Part shown: positions 1 to 8,941 of the stretch, one piece after another | Layout: each line of letters begins with the position of its first letter | Position numbering within the stretch: position 1 is the first letter of the stretch | Origin: an uncultured bacterium | GTDB taxonomy: Bacteria; Verrucomicrobiota; Kiritimatiellia; CAIKKV01; CAITUY01 | NCBI GenBank assembly: GCA_903908715.1 | Contig: CAIVSY010000061.1 | Coordinates: 62,001 to 126,000, forward strand | Direction of reading: 5' to 3' | DNA length: 64,000 bases | The notes under the pieces: generated by a model | Told to the model about the DNA's origin: nothing | Databases searched by the model: none | The model's input: only the letters and a program-made list of their open reading frames with translations | Program-made: the position numbers and the translations under genes

Positions 1-1
1 G

Positions 2-958
2 CTCGGGTTGAAGCAGAGAACCGCCAATCCCTGGGACAATATCAGTGCGAAGTACCCCGTTGGCAGCCGTCTGCGCGGCAAGGTCGTCAACCTGGTGCCG
101 TACGGCGCCTTCGTTGAGATTGAGCAGGGTGTCGAGGGGCTTGTGCACGTATCGGAGATCTCCTGGACCAAGCGGATCGCCCGTGCCTCGGATGTCCTGT
201 CCGTCGGGCAGGAGGTCGATGTCGTGGTCTTGAATGTCAACAAGGACGAACAGAAGATCGCTCTCGGCATTCGCCAGACCGAGGAGAATCCTTGGGACGG
301 GGTGCGCGAACGGTATCCCATTGGCGCACGGGTACACGGCAAGGTCCGCAATCTTACGTCGTACGGCGCCTTTGTGGAACTCGAGGAGGGGATCGATGGC
401 ATGGTTCACGTGTCGGACATGTCCTGGACCCGCAAGGTGAATCATCCTTCCGAAATGCTGAAGAAGGGCGATGATGTTACCGCGGTGGTTCTGGAAGTCG
501 ACCCTGACAACCAGCGCATCAGCCTTGGGCTGAAGCAGGCGCAGGATGATCCCTGGAGCACGATTGCCTCGCGCATGAAGGTGGGTCAGATGGTGACCGG
601 CAAGGTGACGAAGCTGGCCTCGTTCGGCGCGTTTGTGGAGATCGAGGAGGGGATTGACGGCTTGGTGCATGTCTCGCAGATCAGCGACGAGCGCGTGGAA
701 AAGGTGCGGGATGTCCTGAAGGTTGGGCAGGAAGTCAAGGCGCGGATTGTCCGGATTGATCCTGTGGATCGCAAGATCGGCTTGAGCATCAAGGCGGCCA
801 GCGTTCCCAATGAAGAGTTCGAGGTCAAGGACGAGATGCTGGAAGGCCTGCGGCCGGGTGAGGATCTGGTTGATTTGGCAGGCGCCTTCGACGCAGCGTT
901 TGGTGCGAAGGAGGAGGAGTGGCATCCGGGTGGTAAGTCCGGGGGCGATTCCAAGTAA
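2..958 (+). CDS. rpsA: 30S ribosomal protein S1, 3' part (cut by window start)
   Basis: The reading frame is open from the first bases of the window and already encodes LGLKQ followed by NPW, the usual junction between S1 repeats, so the gene starts upstream. Three S1 (OB-fold) RNA-binding repeats are visible, each with the GxVxxLxxxGAFVEIEEGIDGLVHVS pattern in variant form, at about residues 18-87, 105-174 and 192-260 of the visible part. They are followed by an acidic, low-complexity tail. S1 binds mRNA on the 30S subunit and helps unstructured or weak-SD messages start translation. A strong terminator follows directly, so this is the last gene of its transcript. The family is certain; how many repeats lie upstream cannot be seen. 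Confidence 0.95.
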   Translation, partial: LGLKQRTANPWDNISAKYPVGSRLRGKVVNLVPYGAFVEIEQGVEGLVHVSEISWTKRIARASDVLSVGQEVDVVVLNVNKDEQKIALGIRQTEENPWDGVRERYPIGARVHGKVRNLTSYGAFVELEEGIDGMVHVSDMSWTRKVNHPSEMLKKGDDVTAVVLEVDPDNQRISLGLKQAQDDPWSTIASRMKVGQMVTGKVTKLASFGAFVEIEEGIDGLVHVSQISDERVEKVRDVLKVGQEVKARIVRIDPVDRKIGLSIKAASVPNEEFEVKDEMLEGLRPGEDLVDLAGAFDAAFGAKEEEWHPGGKSGGDSK

Positions 959-979
959 ATCCGTCATGAGGAAACGTAG

Positions 980-1017
980 CGGGGCGCTCCGGGTTACAGC
1001 GGGCGCCCCGTTTTTTT
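980..1017 (+). terminator. Rho-independent terminator after rpsA
   Basis: An 8-bp perfect GC stem (CGGGGCGC at 980-987 pairing with GCGCCCCG at 1003-1010) with a 15-base loop is followed at once by seven T residues (1011-1017). It lies 21 bases after the S1 stop codon, which fits termination of the S1 transcript and separates it from tyrS. Confidence 0.9.
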
Positions 1018-1101
1018 CGTTGGCAACAGGGTTCCGTTGACCATTCCGCACGGGGGATGTCGCAGCGGGCAGGTGAGGGCTTCGGGATAAGGACTCAAAC
1101 G

Positions 1102-2373
1102 ATGGACAATGTGATCGACGTGCTCAAGTCGCGGGGGTTGTTCGAGGATATGACGAGTCAGGAATTGTACCGTCATGTTGCAAGCCCCACCGTGGTGTAT
1201 GCCGGTTTCGACCCGACTTCGAGCAGCTTGCAGGTGGGGAATTTCGTGACGATCATGGGGTTGGCCCATTTCCAGCGCTGCGGTCACAAGGTTGTGGCCC
1301 TGGCAGGCGGCGCCACAGGAATGATTGGCGATCCGTCTGGAAAGGAATCTGAGCGCAAGTTGCTGACCCCCGACGAGGTGGCACGCAATCTGGAAGGGGT
1401 GCGGGAGAACCTTTCACGGTTTCTGGATTTTAACGATTCCCGTGCGCCCGCATGCATTGTGAACAACAATGACTGGATGTCCCGCTTCGGTTACATTGAG
1501 TTCCTGAGGGATATCGGTAAGCACTTCCGGATGGGTACCATGCTGGGCAAGGAAAGCGTACGGGCCCGGATGGAAAGTGATTCCGGAATGAGCTATTGTG
1601 AATTCAGCTACCAGTTGATCCAGGCGTACGATTTCCTTCATCTCTGGGATCAGCAGGGGTGCCGCGTTCAGATCGGAGGCTCGGACCAATGGGGGAATAT
1701 CACCGCCGGGGTCGAACTGATCCGCCGTTTGCGCGGTGGAGAGGCCTATGGGATGACCTTTCCGATCATCTGCGACAGCAATGGGCAGAAGTTTGGGAAG
1801 AGCGCAGGCAATGCGATTTATCTGGATCACCGCAGGACGTCCTACTACGACTTCTATCAGTTCTTCATGCGCATTGAGGATGTGGACGTTATCCGTTTTC
1901 TCAAGATATTCACGTTTCTGCCGCTGGAGGAGATCGCCGAACTCGAACAGGAGATGAGCCAGGCGCCGGAAAAGCGTCTGCCGCAGCGCAAGCTGGCGGA
2001 GGAGATGACGCGGACGGTCCATGGGGCGGATGGCCTGACTGCGGCCATGCGAGCGAGCGAAGTGCTGTTCGGAGGGTCCATGGAGGGGCTTGGGTCGGGG
2101 GACCTTCTCAAGGTGTTTTCAAACGTTCCTTCGGCGGAGATGCCGACGGAGCGCATTCTTGAGGCTTCGGTTGTGGATATTGCCGCCGCGTGCGGGCTCT
2201 GCAAGAGCAAGAGCGATGCGAGGCGGTTGGTGACCGATGGCGGCTTCTACGTCAACAACATCCGTGTGACAGATGTTGCTGCCAAGGTCCGCGGGGACAT
2301 GCTGGTGGACGGTTGTGTCATGGTTCTGCGGGCCGGTAAGAAGAATTTCTGTCTCGTGAAGGTTTCCGGATGA
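1102..2373 (+). CDS. tyrS: Tyrosyl-tRNA synthetase
   Basis: Class I aminoacyl-tRNA synthetase that charges tRNA-Tyr. The N-terminal part shows YAGFDPTSSSLQVGNF, the TyrS form of the HIGH region, and GGATGMIGDPSG. The middle has the tyrosine-binding QxxGSDQWGNI motif and KFGKS, the KMSKS equivalent. An S4-like RNA-binding domain forms the C-terminal end. At 423 residues it has the usual bacterial length. I chose the ATG at 1102 because AAGGA lies 8 bases before it and the protein then aligns with the family N-terminus. An in-frame ATG at 1057 would add 15 residues with no homology. The gene follows the S1 terminator and is 25 bases from uvrA. Confidence 0.95.
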   Translation: MDNVIDVLKSRGLFEDMTSQELYRHVASPTVVYAGFDPTSSSLQVGNFVTIMGLAHFQRCGHKVVALAGGATGMIGDPSGKESERKLLTPDEVARNLEGVRENLSRFLDFNDSRAPACIVNNNDWMSRFGYIEFLRDIGKHFRMGTMLGKESVRARMESDSGMSYCEFSYQLIQAYDFLHLWDQQGCRVQIGGSDQWGNITAGVELIRRLRGGEAYGMTFPIICDSNGQKFGKSAGNAIYLDHRRTSYYDFYQFFMRIEDVDVIRFLKIFTFLPLEEIAELEQEMSQAPEKRLPQRKLAEEMTRTVHGADGLTAAMRASEVLFGGSMEGLGSGDLLKVFSNVPSAEMPTERILEASVVDIAAACGLCKSKSDARRLVTDGGFYVNNIRVTDVAAKVRGDMLVDGCVMVLRAGKKNFCLVKVSG

Positions 2374-2398
2374 TGATTTCCGCTGGGAGGAGCCTGTA

Positions 2399-5272
2399 AT
2401 GAGCCACGACTGGATTGTTGTTTCCGGCGCGCGGGAACATAATCTTCGGAACATTACAGTCCGTATTCCGCGGAATGCGTTGACCGTTATTACCGGACTG
2501 AGCGGATCCGGAAAGTCTTCCCTGGCGTTCGACACCTTGTTTGCAGAGGGCCAGCGGCGATACGTGGAGAGCCTGTCGGCGTATGTGCGCCAGTTCCTGG
2601 ACCAGATGCAGAAGCCGGATGTGGACTATGTGGAAGGCCTTTCGCCAGCCATATCGATTGAGCAGAGGACCGCGGGATCAAATCCGCGATCCATTGTCGC
2701 GACTACAACGGAGATTCATGACTACCTGCGCCTGCTGTATGCGAATATTGGACAGGCGCATTGCCATCGTTGCGGCAAGCCTGTGCGCGGGCAATCCGCC
2801 GAGGGGATCGTGGAGATCTTGCTGCGGCTGCCGGCACGGACGAAGGTTTCGCTGTTGGCGCCTCTGGTACGCGGGAAGAAAGGCGCCCATGAAGCGGTTT
2901 TCGATCGGGTTCGTAAGCAGGGGTATGTCAGGGTTCGGGTGGATGGCGAGCTGCTGGAAATCGAAAAGGTGCCTGTCTTGGACAAGAAGAAGGCGCACAC
3001 GATTGATGCGGTGGTAGACCGGCTGGTCATAGCCGACAAGATCCGATCGAGACTGAACGATTCAGTTGAAACGGCCCTTCGTCAGGGAGGCGGGAACCTG
3101 CTGGCCCTGACTCAGTTCGAAGGCGATAGCCGGTGGGTAGAGACACTGTATTCGGAGAAGCACGCCTGCCCGGATTGCGGGATCAGCTTTGAGAAGCTTA
3201 CCGCGCGGCATTTTTCCTTCAACAGCCCGTATGGAGCCTGTCCTGACTGCTCGGGTCTCGGAACGAAGCTGGTGTTCGACGAGCGGCTGGTTGTGCCAAA
3301 TCCGGCCTTGTCCATCGAGGATGGGGCAATCCAGGCATGGCGGCGCGGGGGACGTCGGCTGATCCTGTATTACAAGGGGCTATTCAGGGCTCTGGCCAAG
3401 CATTACGACTTCAGCCTCGAGACCCCGTTTGCAAACCTGCCGGATAGGATCCGCCGTATACTCTTCCACGGTTCCGGGGACGAGCCGGTGAATTTTGGTT
3501 ATTGGCGCGGCGGGACATACAGGACGTATGAGAAGCCTTTTGAGGGAATCCTGCCCAACCTGCGACGAAGATATGAAGAGACGGACAGCGATTTTACTCG
3601 GCAACGGTTGCGGGATTATATGAGCCGTCGCCCCTGTCCGTCCTGCAAGGGGGCAAGATTGAAACCTGAGACCCTTTCGTGCCTTGTCGGTGGAAAGTCC
3701 ATTGTCGAATTCACGCGAATGTCTGTCCGTGATGCACGGGCTTTTCTGGAAGGGATGTCGCTGACCGAGTCGGAGAAACTCATTGCGGGTGAGGTGCTTA
3801 AAGAGGTCGGGGAGAGACTCGGGTTTCTCGCCGATGTGGGGTTGGACTACTTGACTCTTGACCGGGAGAGCGGGACGTTATCGGGTGGGGAGGCGCAGCG
3901 GATCCGGCTTGCCACGCAGATCGGTTCAGGGCTTGTCGGGGTGCTGTATGTGCTGGATGAGCCCAGTATCGGGTTGCATCACCGGGATAACGAGCGGTTG
4001 GTTGCGACCTTAAAGCAGTTGCGGGATGCGGGCAATACGGTTGTCGTTGTCGAGCATGACGAGGATACGATTCGAACGGCGGACTACGTCATTGACCTCG
4101 GGCCAGGGGCGGGCAGACATGGGGGTGAGGTGATTCATCAGGGAACGGTTCCGGAACTGATGTCCAACCCGAATTCCCTGACGGCACGCTACCTGCGTGG
4201 GGAGCTGGCTATTCATGTTCCCGGGCAACGCAAGGCTGCGGGCGCCGATTGGCTGCAGGTCATGGGATGCACGGAGAATAACCTGAGGAACCTTTCGGTG
4301 AAAATCCCGATGGGACTGCTGGTTTGTGTGACCGGTGTATCGGGTAGCGGAAAGAGTACTCTAGTCGATGAAATCCTTCGGAAGGCGCTTTTCCGTCGCC
4401 TCTACGGTACCGGGGATGTGCCGGGCTCGCACCGGCGCATTCTGGGCGCTGAAAAACTGGACAAGGTCATTGTAATTGATCAATCCCCGATCGGGCGTAC
4501 ACCGCGGAGCAACCCGGCCACCTATACCGGCGCTTTTGGCCCCATTCGCGACCTGTTCGCCGCCCTGCCGATCTCCAAGGTTCGCGGTTACGGGCCTGGC
4601 CGTTTCAGCTTCAATGTCAAGGGCGGACGTTGTGAAACCTGCAAAGGGGATGGGATCCTCAAGCTCGAGATGCATTTCCTCCCGGATGTCTACGTGACGT
4701 GTGAGCAGTGCCAGGGGTGGCGCTATAATCATGAGACGCTCGAGGTCCGCTATGCCGGACGCAACATCGCCGAGGTATTGAGCCTGACCATTGACGAGGC
4801 GCTGGACTTCTTCATCCATGTGCCTGCCATCGAGAGAAGGCTAAGGACGCTCTCGCAGGTCGGATTGGGATATATTCAGCTCGGGCAATCTGCCACAACG
4901 CTTTCCGGCGGGGAGGCCCAGCGCATGAAACTGGCATCCGAGCTGAGCCGCCAGGCGACCGGTCGAACGCTGTACCTGCTGGATGAGCCGACGACGGGAT
5001 TGCATTTCGCGGATATTGAACGTTTGCTGCACGTGCTGGAGCGGTTGCGGGATGCCGGGAACACGGTGCTGGTCATCGAACATAATCTCGACGTGATCAA
5101 ACGTGCTGATTACATTATCGATCTGGGGCCGGAGGGTGGCGACGACGGGGGTTGCTTGGTGGCGGAAGGAACGCCGGAACAGGTGGCGCAATGCGAGGCA
5201 TCGCACACGGGGCGTGCGTTGCGCGGCCATCTGGAGCCGATGCGCCGGAGTAGAGAGGGCAGGCAGGAATGA
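2399..5272 (+). CDS. uvrA: UvrABC excinuclease subunit A
   Basis: DNA-damage recognition ATPase of nucleotide excision repair, which loads UvrB at lesions. At 957 residues it has full length. It carries two ABC modules: Walker A GLSGSGKSS near residue 33 and GVSGSGKST near residue 645, and two LSGGEAQR signatures. Zinc-binding cysteine pairs occur in the first module (CHRCG; CPDCG...CPDCSG) and in the second (CETCKGDG...CEQCQG). Next to the last pair the usual Lys of the GKRYN motif reads Trp (GWRYN), a minor oddity. A good SD (GGGAGGAG) precedes the ATG. The stop overlaps the ATG of the next gene (ATGA), so the downstream envelope genes are probably cotranscribed. Confidence 0.97.
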   Translation: MSHDWIVVSGAREHNLRNITVRIPRNALTVITGLSGSGKSSLAFDTLFAEGQRRYVESLSAYVRQFLDQMQKPDVDYVEGLSPAISIEQRTAGSNPRSIVATTTEIHDYLRLLYANIGQAHCHRCGKPVRGQSAEGIVEILLRLPARTKVSLLAPLVRGKKGAHEAVFDRVRKQGYVRVRVDGELLEIEKVPVLDKKKAHTIDAVVDRLVIADKIRSRLNDSVETALRQGGGNLLALTQFEGDSRWVETLYSEKHACPDCGISFEKLTARHFSFNSPYGACPDCSGLGTKLVFDERLVVPNPALSIEDGAIQAWRRGGRRLILYYKGLFRALAKHYDFSLETPFANLPDRIRRILFHGSGDEPVNFGYWRGGTYRTYEKPFEGILPNLRRRYEETDSDFTRQRLRDYMSRRPCPSCKGARLKPETLSCLVGGKSIVEFTRMSVRDARAFLEGMSLTESEKLIAGEVLKEVGERLGFLADVGLDYLTLDRESGTLSGGEAQRIRLATQIGSGLVGVLYVLDEPSIGLHHRDNERLVATLKQLRDAGNTVVVVEHDEDTIRTADYVIDLGPGAGRHGGEVIHQGTVPELMSNPNSLTARYLRGELAIHVPGQRKAAGADWLQVMGCTENNLRNLSVKIPMGLLVCVTGVSGSGKSTLVDEILRKALFRRLYGTGDVPGSHRRILGAEKLDKVIVIDQSPIGRTPRSNPATYTGAFGPIRDLFAALPISKVRGYGPGRFSFNVKGGRCETCKGDGILKLEMHFLPDVYVTCEQCQGWRYNHETLEVRYAGRNIAEVLSLTIDEALDFFIHVPAIERRLRTLSQVGLGYIQLGQSATTLSGGEAQRMKLASELSRQATGRTLYLLDEPTTGLHFADIERLLHVLERLRDAGNTVLVIEHNLDVIKRADYIIDLGPEGGDDGGCLVAEGTPEQVAQCEASHTGRALRGHLEPMRRSREGRQE

Positions 5273-7782
5273 ATCGGATGACTCTTATCGCCTTGCTGGG
5301 GTTTGTGTCGTTTGCCGGTACGCTGTGCGGGGGCGACTCCGAGATGCCGGATCCTGTTGCCATACGGGCGGCTCTGGAGGATGGCTTATACGACTTGGCG
5401 GCGCGTCAAAGCTCGGTTTACCTGCAGAAGACGCCCGTGTCGGATCCGAAGCATGGGGATGCCGTGGTGCTGATGGCGCGGGCTTTGCATGGGCAGGGCC
5501 GCTATAAGGAGATGATTGCCACGGTGGGTGACGATGCCGCAAACCTGCGCACATCCGAGTCCGGCGCGGCTGTCTACTGGCAGGCAGTGGCCTTTTACGA
5601 ACTCGGTGATTGGGTCCGGACACTCGCGAGTGTGGAGGGGTTTGCCGCGCGGTACCGGGGAAGTCCCTATGTGCCGCGTGCCCGCCGGTTGGAGGCCTGG
5701 ACCCGCCTGAAAAGCGGGGAAGTTCCCATTGCCATGGATATTTTCGCGCGGATAGACCGGGAGTACGGGGATACGGCAGACGGCCGGCAGAATCAATTGG
5801 AATGGGGGCAGGCGTTGCTGGGGCAAGGGGATTTGGATCGGGCCCGGAATGTGCTGGGGAAACTCGTCGAAGGCCCTGCTGCCAGCGGTGAAGTGCAGGA
5901 GGGCAAGCTCTGGATGGCCCAGGTCATGTTGCGATCCGGCCAGTGGGAGAAGGCGTGGAACTTGCTTAACGTTGTGGCGGGGGATTCCGTAGTGCGGGTT
6001 GACCGGCGTGCGCGTGCACTCCTTGCACTCAGCGAGATTGATGGCGGACAAACGAACTATGAGGCGGCCGCCAGGGGGGCTGCGCAAGCTGCGGAAATCG
6101 CGCCGACAGAATTGTTGCGCAATCGTGCGGAGGCTTTGCAGGGCCGGTGGCTGATCCGTTCGGGGAAACTCGATGAAGGGGCGGTCCGATTCCGGAAGGC
6201 GATTTCCGCGGCACCGGGTGACCCTGTGTCCGGCGCACTGCAACTGGAATTGGCCGGGGCTTATCTGGATGCGGGGAAATACGAGCAGGCGGCGGAGGAA
6301 TATCTCTATTATCTCGAGAGTTTTGCGGGTGGACTCGGGCAGATACAGGCCTTGCGAGGGCGGGGAGTCTCCCTGTGGAACCTGCGTCGCCATGCTGAGG
6401 CGGCTGCCATTTTCGAAAAGGCTGCCGGTTTGGCGACGGATTCGCGGGAAAGGTCCGAATTTCTGCTCAAGGAGGCGGATGCCTTGTTTGCCAATGCCCA
6501 GTACAAGCTTGCCTATGACGTCTATGGGAAAGTTGTGCAGGAAACACCGGTTGTGGAATGGGTCCCGCAATCCCTGTTGCAGCAGGGTGAATGCCTTGCG
6601 CGGCAGAAGGAGTGGGAGAGGGCCGAGGAGTGCTGGCGCGGATTGGCAGGTCGCTTCCCGGCCAGTCCGCATGCCGAGCGTGCGCTTCTCCGGATTGCGG
6701 AGTGCAGGGAGGAAAGGGGATCCTCTTCAATGCAGGACGCCCTGGCCGCCTATGACGAGATGATTGCCGTATTCCCGCAGGGACCCTTGTATCCGGAAGC
6801 CCTGTACCGCCGAGGTCTGGTCAATTACCAGTTGCTGCAGTTCGGGGACGCGGTCCAGGATTTCACCAAGGTTGTGAACGAGCACACGAATTCGGTGTTT
6901 GCGCCGCAGGCGCTTTTCATGAGGGGGCAGTCTCTTTACATGATGGGGCGCGAAGACGAGGCGGTGCAAGTCTGCCGGGCCTTCCTTGAACGCCATCCGA
7001 AGTCCGACTGGGGCCCGCGGGTTCTTTTCTGGCTCGCGGAATTCGCTTTTAACCGCGTGCGTTTCAAGGAGGCTGAAGAATTGTTTGTCCGGCTGGCTGC
7101 GGAGTATCCGGCGGATGCGGGCGCGGACCGGGCCTTGCTGTGGGCCGGTCGTGCGGCCATGCGGCAAAAGGAATATCTTCGCGCTGCCGATCGTTTCGCG
7201 AGTCTTGCGGAAAAATATCCGGCAAGTCCTGTGATGGACGAGGTGCGCTTTCTGCAGGGCGATTCCCTTTCCGAGCTCGGGGAGTTTTCCCGGGCGATTG
7301 TCGTTTTTGAGGAGCTTATCCGGAGACATCCCGCAAGCAAGCTGATCGGGGCGGCCTGGGGACGCAAAGGCGATTGCCAGTTTACCCTGGGTGCGACCGA
7401 TGCCCGGAGGTATGAGGAAGCGATGGAATCCTACCGGTCGGCGGCGCGAAGTCCGGGCGTGTCGTTTGACCTGGCCTTGCAGGCGGAATACAAGATGGGC
7501 CGTTGTTTCGAGAAGCTGGGCCGGAAGGAGGAGGCATTCGAGCGCTATTACACGCGTGTGATGGTTCCTTATCTTTCCCAGGAGGGAAAGGGTGGCTGCA
7601 GTGATGCGGCTGCCGTCTGGTTCACGAAGGCGGCCTTTGCGGCGGCGGATATCATGGAGGCGGAGCAGAACTGGAAACGGGCCGTGCGGATGCTGGAACG
7701 GGTGGTTGGCACGGGTGTGCCTGCGGCGCGCGATGCGCAAGCGCGGATTGATCGGATCCGTTCGGAACATTGGATCTGGTGA
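5269..7782 (+). CDS. Exported TPR-repeat protein of the ExbB/ExbD-like module
   Basis: An 837-residue protein that begins with a hydrophobic export signal (MTLIALLGFVSFAGTLC). A Cys follows it, but the residues before that Cys are a poor lipobox. The rest is almost entirely tetratricopeptide-like helical repeats of about 35-40 residues, recognisable by recurring A-L-Y-xx-G-x-xx-Y/F and FP-x-SP linkers, as in BamD/CpoB-type repeats. It probably acts in the periplasm as a scaffold. It overlaps uvrA by 4 bases and lies 12 bases before the ExbB-like gene. TPR proteins placed before ExbB-ExbD-TonB sets are a recurring arrangement, so a structural role in that complex is likely but inferred. No enzymatic motif is visible. 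Confidence 0.8.
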   Translation: MNRMTLIALLGFVSFAGTLCGGDSEMPDPVAIRAALEDGLYDLAARQSSVYLQKTPVSDPKHGDAVVLMARALHGQGRYKEMIATVGDDAANLRTSESGAAVYWQAVAFYELGDWVRTLASVEGFAARYRGSPYVPRARRLEAWTRLKSGEVPIAMDIFARIDREYGDTADGRQNQLEWGQALLGQGDLDRARNVLGKLVEGPAASGEVQEGKLWMAQVMLRSGQWEKAWNLLNVVAGDSVVRVDRRARALLALSEIDGGQTNYEAAARGAAQAAEIAPTELLRNRAEALQGRWLIRSGKLDEGAVRFRKAISAAPGDPVSGALQLELAGAYLDAGKYEQAAEEYLYYLESFAGGLGQIQALRGRGVSLWNLRRHAEAAAIFEKAAGLATDSRERSEFLLKEADALFANAQYKLAYDVYGKVVQETPVVEWVPQSLLQQGECLARQKEWERAEECWRGLAGRFPASPHAERALLRIAECREERGSSSMQDALAAYDEMIAVFPQGPLYPEALYRRGLVNYQLLQFGDAVQDFTKVVNEHTNSVFAPQALFMRGQSLYMMGREDEAVQVCRAFLERHPKSDWGPRVLFWLAEFAFNRVRFKEAEELFVRLAAEYPADAGADRALLWAGRAAMRQKEYLRAADRFASLAEKYPASPVMDEVRFLQGDSLSELGEFSRAIVVFEELIRRHPASKLIGAAWGRKGDCQFTLGATDARRYEEAMESYRSAARSPGVSFDLALQAEYKMGRCFEKLGRKEEAFERYYTRVMVPYLSQEGKGGCSDAAAVWFTKAAFAAADIMEAEQNWKRAVRMLERVVGTGVPAARDAQARIDRIRSEHWIW

Positions 7783-7794
7783 AGGTGGTGCAAT

Positions 7795-8430
7795 ATGTTT
7801 GAACTTGTGCGAGAGGGCGGATGGGTTGCCTGGATTATACTCGGGTGTGGCGGGCTGGCAGTGGCGGTCTTCATGGAGCGCGTCCTGAACCTGCACCGGG
7901 CGAGGATCAAGTCCGAGGATTTCCTGACCGGAATCCGGAATAATCTTAGCCGGGGAAATGTGAGTGAGGCCCTGGCCATTTGCGAGGACACGCCGGGCCC
8001 CGTGGCGGAGATTGTGAAGGTGGCGATCATGAACCGCAGTGCGGAGCGGGATACCTTGCGGGCGGCCGTGGAAAATGCCGGACGGATTGAGATCGCGCGG
8101 ATGGAGCGGCGTCTGGTGGTGCTGGCAACGCTTGCGCAGGTTTCGCCCATTTTCGGCCTGCTTGGAACGGTGCTCGGAATGATGCGGGGTGTCCAGGCAA
8201 TGCGCGTGGCGGCCCCGTTGGTTCAGGCGACGGATGTGATCGGGGGCCTGTTTCCTGCGCTGGTTTGCACGGCTCTTGGTCTGGCGGTTGCGGCACCCTG
8301 CTTTATCGCCTTCAATTTCCTTGTTGGCAAGGTTGAGAAGATCGTCATCGACATGGAACATGCTTCCGGTGAGATCCTGAATTTCCTGGCCAGTCACTCG
8401 GGGGCGGAGGAGTCCGGGAGGAGTGTATGA
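7795..8430 (+). CDS. MotA/TolQ/ExbB-family membrane protein
   Basis: A 211-residue inner-membrane protein with three hydrophobic segments: about residues 10-28, 108-132 and 148-176. The family core is clear: APxxGLLGTVxGMM reads as SPIFGLLGTVLGMM at 117-130, and the last segment contains TALGLAVAAP. ExbB/TolQ proteins normally form a pentameric channel that works with ExbD/TolR to pass force to the outer membrane. The conserved Thr residues of segments 2 and 3 are present (125 and 159). The Glu usually found in the EALxxTAxGL motif is replaced by Pro154 (PALVCTALGL). The SD is AAGGTGG. The stop overlaps the start of the ExbD-like gene by ATGA, so the pair is translationally coupled. Confidence 0.88.
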   Translation: MFELVREGGWVAWIILGCGGLAVAVFMERVLNLHRARIKSEDFLTGIRNNLSRGNVSEALAICEDTPGPVAEIVKVAIMNRSAERDTLRAAVENAGRIEIARMERRLVVLATLAQVSPIFGLLGTVLGMMRGVQAMRVAAPLVQATDVIGGLFPALVCTALGLAVAAPCFIAFNFLVGKVEKIVIDMEHASGEILNFLASHSGAEESGRSV

Positions 8431-8933
8431 GCATTCGCGGGCATGAAGCACCCAGGACTGTGGGATGGTATGTGGGAGGGTTCCGCCGCTATCGTCCCGA
8501 GAACCGGCTCAACCGGGGTCTGGTTTCGTGCGCGCCCTGGGTCAACCTTGCGCTGTTGGTTGCAATGTACCTGTACTTCCTGGCGCCGAATGTCCTGCAG
8601 CCCGGCGTTGCTGTACAACTTCCCGAGTCGCCGTTTGTTGACGGTCGTCATTACGGGCATAACCTGGTAATTCTTTCTTTGCCGCTAGCCGGACAGGCGG
8701 AGCGCGAGGAGATATTCTTTTTTGACGACACACGTTACCTGGCGCGCGATTCAGGGCAGTTGGATTCCTTGCGGATGGCGCTTGCCCGCGCGCGTGCGGC
8801 CCAGCCAGGTCTTCCACTGGTGGTTGAGGCTGATCGCATGGTCCGGCATGAGACATTGGTGCGCCTGTATGAGATGGCCGGTGAGGCGGGATTCCGGGAA
8901 GTCAATGTTGCGACTCGTCAGGCGGCAAAGTAG
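8427..8933 (+). CDS. ExbD/TolR-like protein lacking the usual membrane Asp
   Basis: A 168-residue protein with one membrane segment at about residues 34-53 and a periplasmic domain. It aligns with ExbD through PWVNLALLV (ExbD: PFIDVMLVL), the LPES stretch after the membrane segment, and the C-terminal VEADRxVxxETLVRL...AGEAGF motif. In ExbD and TolR the Asp of the membrane segment is essential for proton use; here it is Asn40. The N-terminus is longer than in ExbD. Coupled to the ExbB-like gene by ATGA and followed 8 bases later by a TonB-like gene. Family assignment is good; whether it still uses the proton-motive force is open. Confidence 0.8.
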   Translation: MSIRGHEAPRTVGWYVGGFRRYRPENRLNRGLVSCAPWVNLALLVAMYLYFLAPNVLQPGVAVQLPESPFVDGRHYGHNLVILSLPLAGQAEREEIFFFDDTRYLARDSGQLDSLRMALARARAAQPGLPLVVEADRMVRHETLVRLYEMAGEAGFREVNVATRQAAK

Positions 8934-8941
8934 GTGTCATC

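Noticed and set aside
5386-6672. A 428-codon open frame on the minus strand inside the TPR gene
   Set aside because: Antisense shadow of a long GC-rich repeat gene; no domain, no start signal.
6727-8451. A 574-codon open frame on the minus strand
   Set aside because: It lies across the TPR, ExbB-like and ExbD-like genes, is rich in His, Arg and Pro as expected for the antisense of GC-rich coding sequence, and shows no domain.
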